Source: Bacteroidales bacterium (GTDB taxonomy: Bacteria; Bacteroidota; Bacteroidia; Bacteroidales; VadinHA17). Taken from it: DNA of 5,800 nucleotides. Location of the stretch: contig DAIDJT010000168.1 of NCBI GenBank assembly GCA_027451265.1, forward strand, positions 1 to 5,800. The letters run 5' to 3'. This document shows, piece by piece, positions 5,649 to 5,800 of this stretch. How positions within the stretch are numbered: the first letter of the stretch is position 1; every line of letters begins with the position of its first letter. The notes beneath the pieces were generated by a model, which was not told the origin of the DNA, searched no databases, and worked only from the letters and a program-made list of their open reading frames with translations. The position numbers were made by a program, and so were the translations under genes.

Positions 5649-5800
5649 CCTGATGAAGAAATTGCAGCTGTCGAAAAGATGGTAAATCAGATGGTGAGAG
5701 TCAATTCTGTTTTGGACGAACATCGTGCTGTTAGCATGGAAAATGCAAAACAAATGGGTGCTCTTGCATTTTTTGGAGAAAAATACGGCGACAAAGTACG
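5649..5800 (+). CDS. alaS: Alanyl-tRNA synthetase fragment, 5'-truncated and cut by window end
   Basis: The frame right after the moxR stop reads PDEEIAAVEKMVNQ, then VRVN, then ENAKQMGALAFFGEKYGDKV. This is the AlaRS editing-domain stretch that contains the family hallmark GAMALFGEKYGDxVR. By comparison with E. coli AlaRS from memory it begins near residue 605, so the catalytic domain, the tRNA-recognition domain and the HxxxH half of the editing zinc site are all absent. No start codon lies at the junction; the first in-frame ATG (5679) is inside the conserved block. GC is about 41% here against about 48% for the last 128 bases of moxR. It is probably a broken gene or an assembly join; whether the rest of the 3' half follows cannot be seen. 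It happens to be in the same frame as moxR, separated only by TAG. Confidence 0.82.

Noticed and set aside
5649..5800. A stand-alone AlaX-type tRNA-editing protein
   Set aside because: The visible sequence begins downstream of the HxxxH half of the editing zinc site, and there is no start codon before the conserved block.

Overview
The window looks like chromosomal housekeeping DNA from a member of the Bacteroidota, probably Bacteroidales-like. I base this on protein style (TrkH, a 63-residue cold-shock protein starting MNKG, a DUF4105/Lnb-type membrane protein, and a MoxR ATPase ending VEVP), on leaders with no Shine-Dalgarno sequence near the start codons, and on TAnnTTTG-type -7 promoter boxes with TTTG-type -33 boxes. 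No phage, insertion sequence, CRISPR, tRNA or rRNA is visible.

Layout, left to right: the 3' part of a potassium-uptake gene (trkH, +, cut by the window start); a small cold-shock gene (+) with its own promoter box and a very clear intrinsic terminator; a cytidylate-kinase-like gene on the minus strand, convergent with the cold-shock gene; a 155-bp divergent intergenic region with a palindrome next to a plausible glpK promoter; full-length glpK (+); an Lnb/DUF4105 membrane protein gene (+); a complete moxR (+); and, directly after the moxR stop codon, a 5'-truncated piece of alanyl-tRNA synthetase (+) that runs off the right edge.

The genes do not form one pathway. They cover ion uptake, nucleic-acid binding, nucleotide or small-molecule phosphorylation, glycerol use, envelope lipoprotein maturation and an AAA+ chaperone. 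The Lnb-like gene follows glpK by 48 bp and could be partly co-transcribed with it. moxR has its own upstream region with phased TTTAACA repeats.

The strongest anomaly is the moxR/alaS junction. Recognisable AlaRS sequence begins immediately after the moxR stop, inside the editing domain and downstream of its HxxxH zinc motif, with no start codon and a drop in GC. This is best explained by an assembly chimera or a rearrangement that left an alaS fragment. Second is a 15-nt sequence shared exactly by the leaders of the cold-shock and Lnb-like genes at the same distance from each ATG. I found no convincing undescribed multi-gene system.
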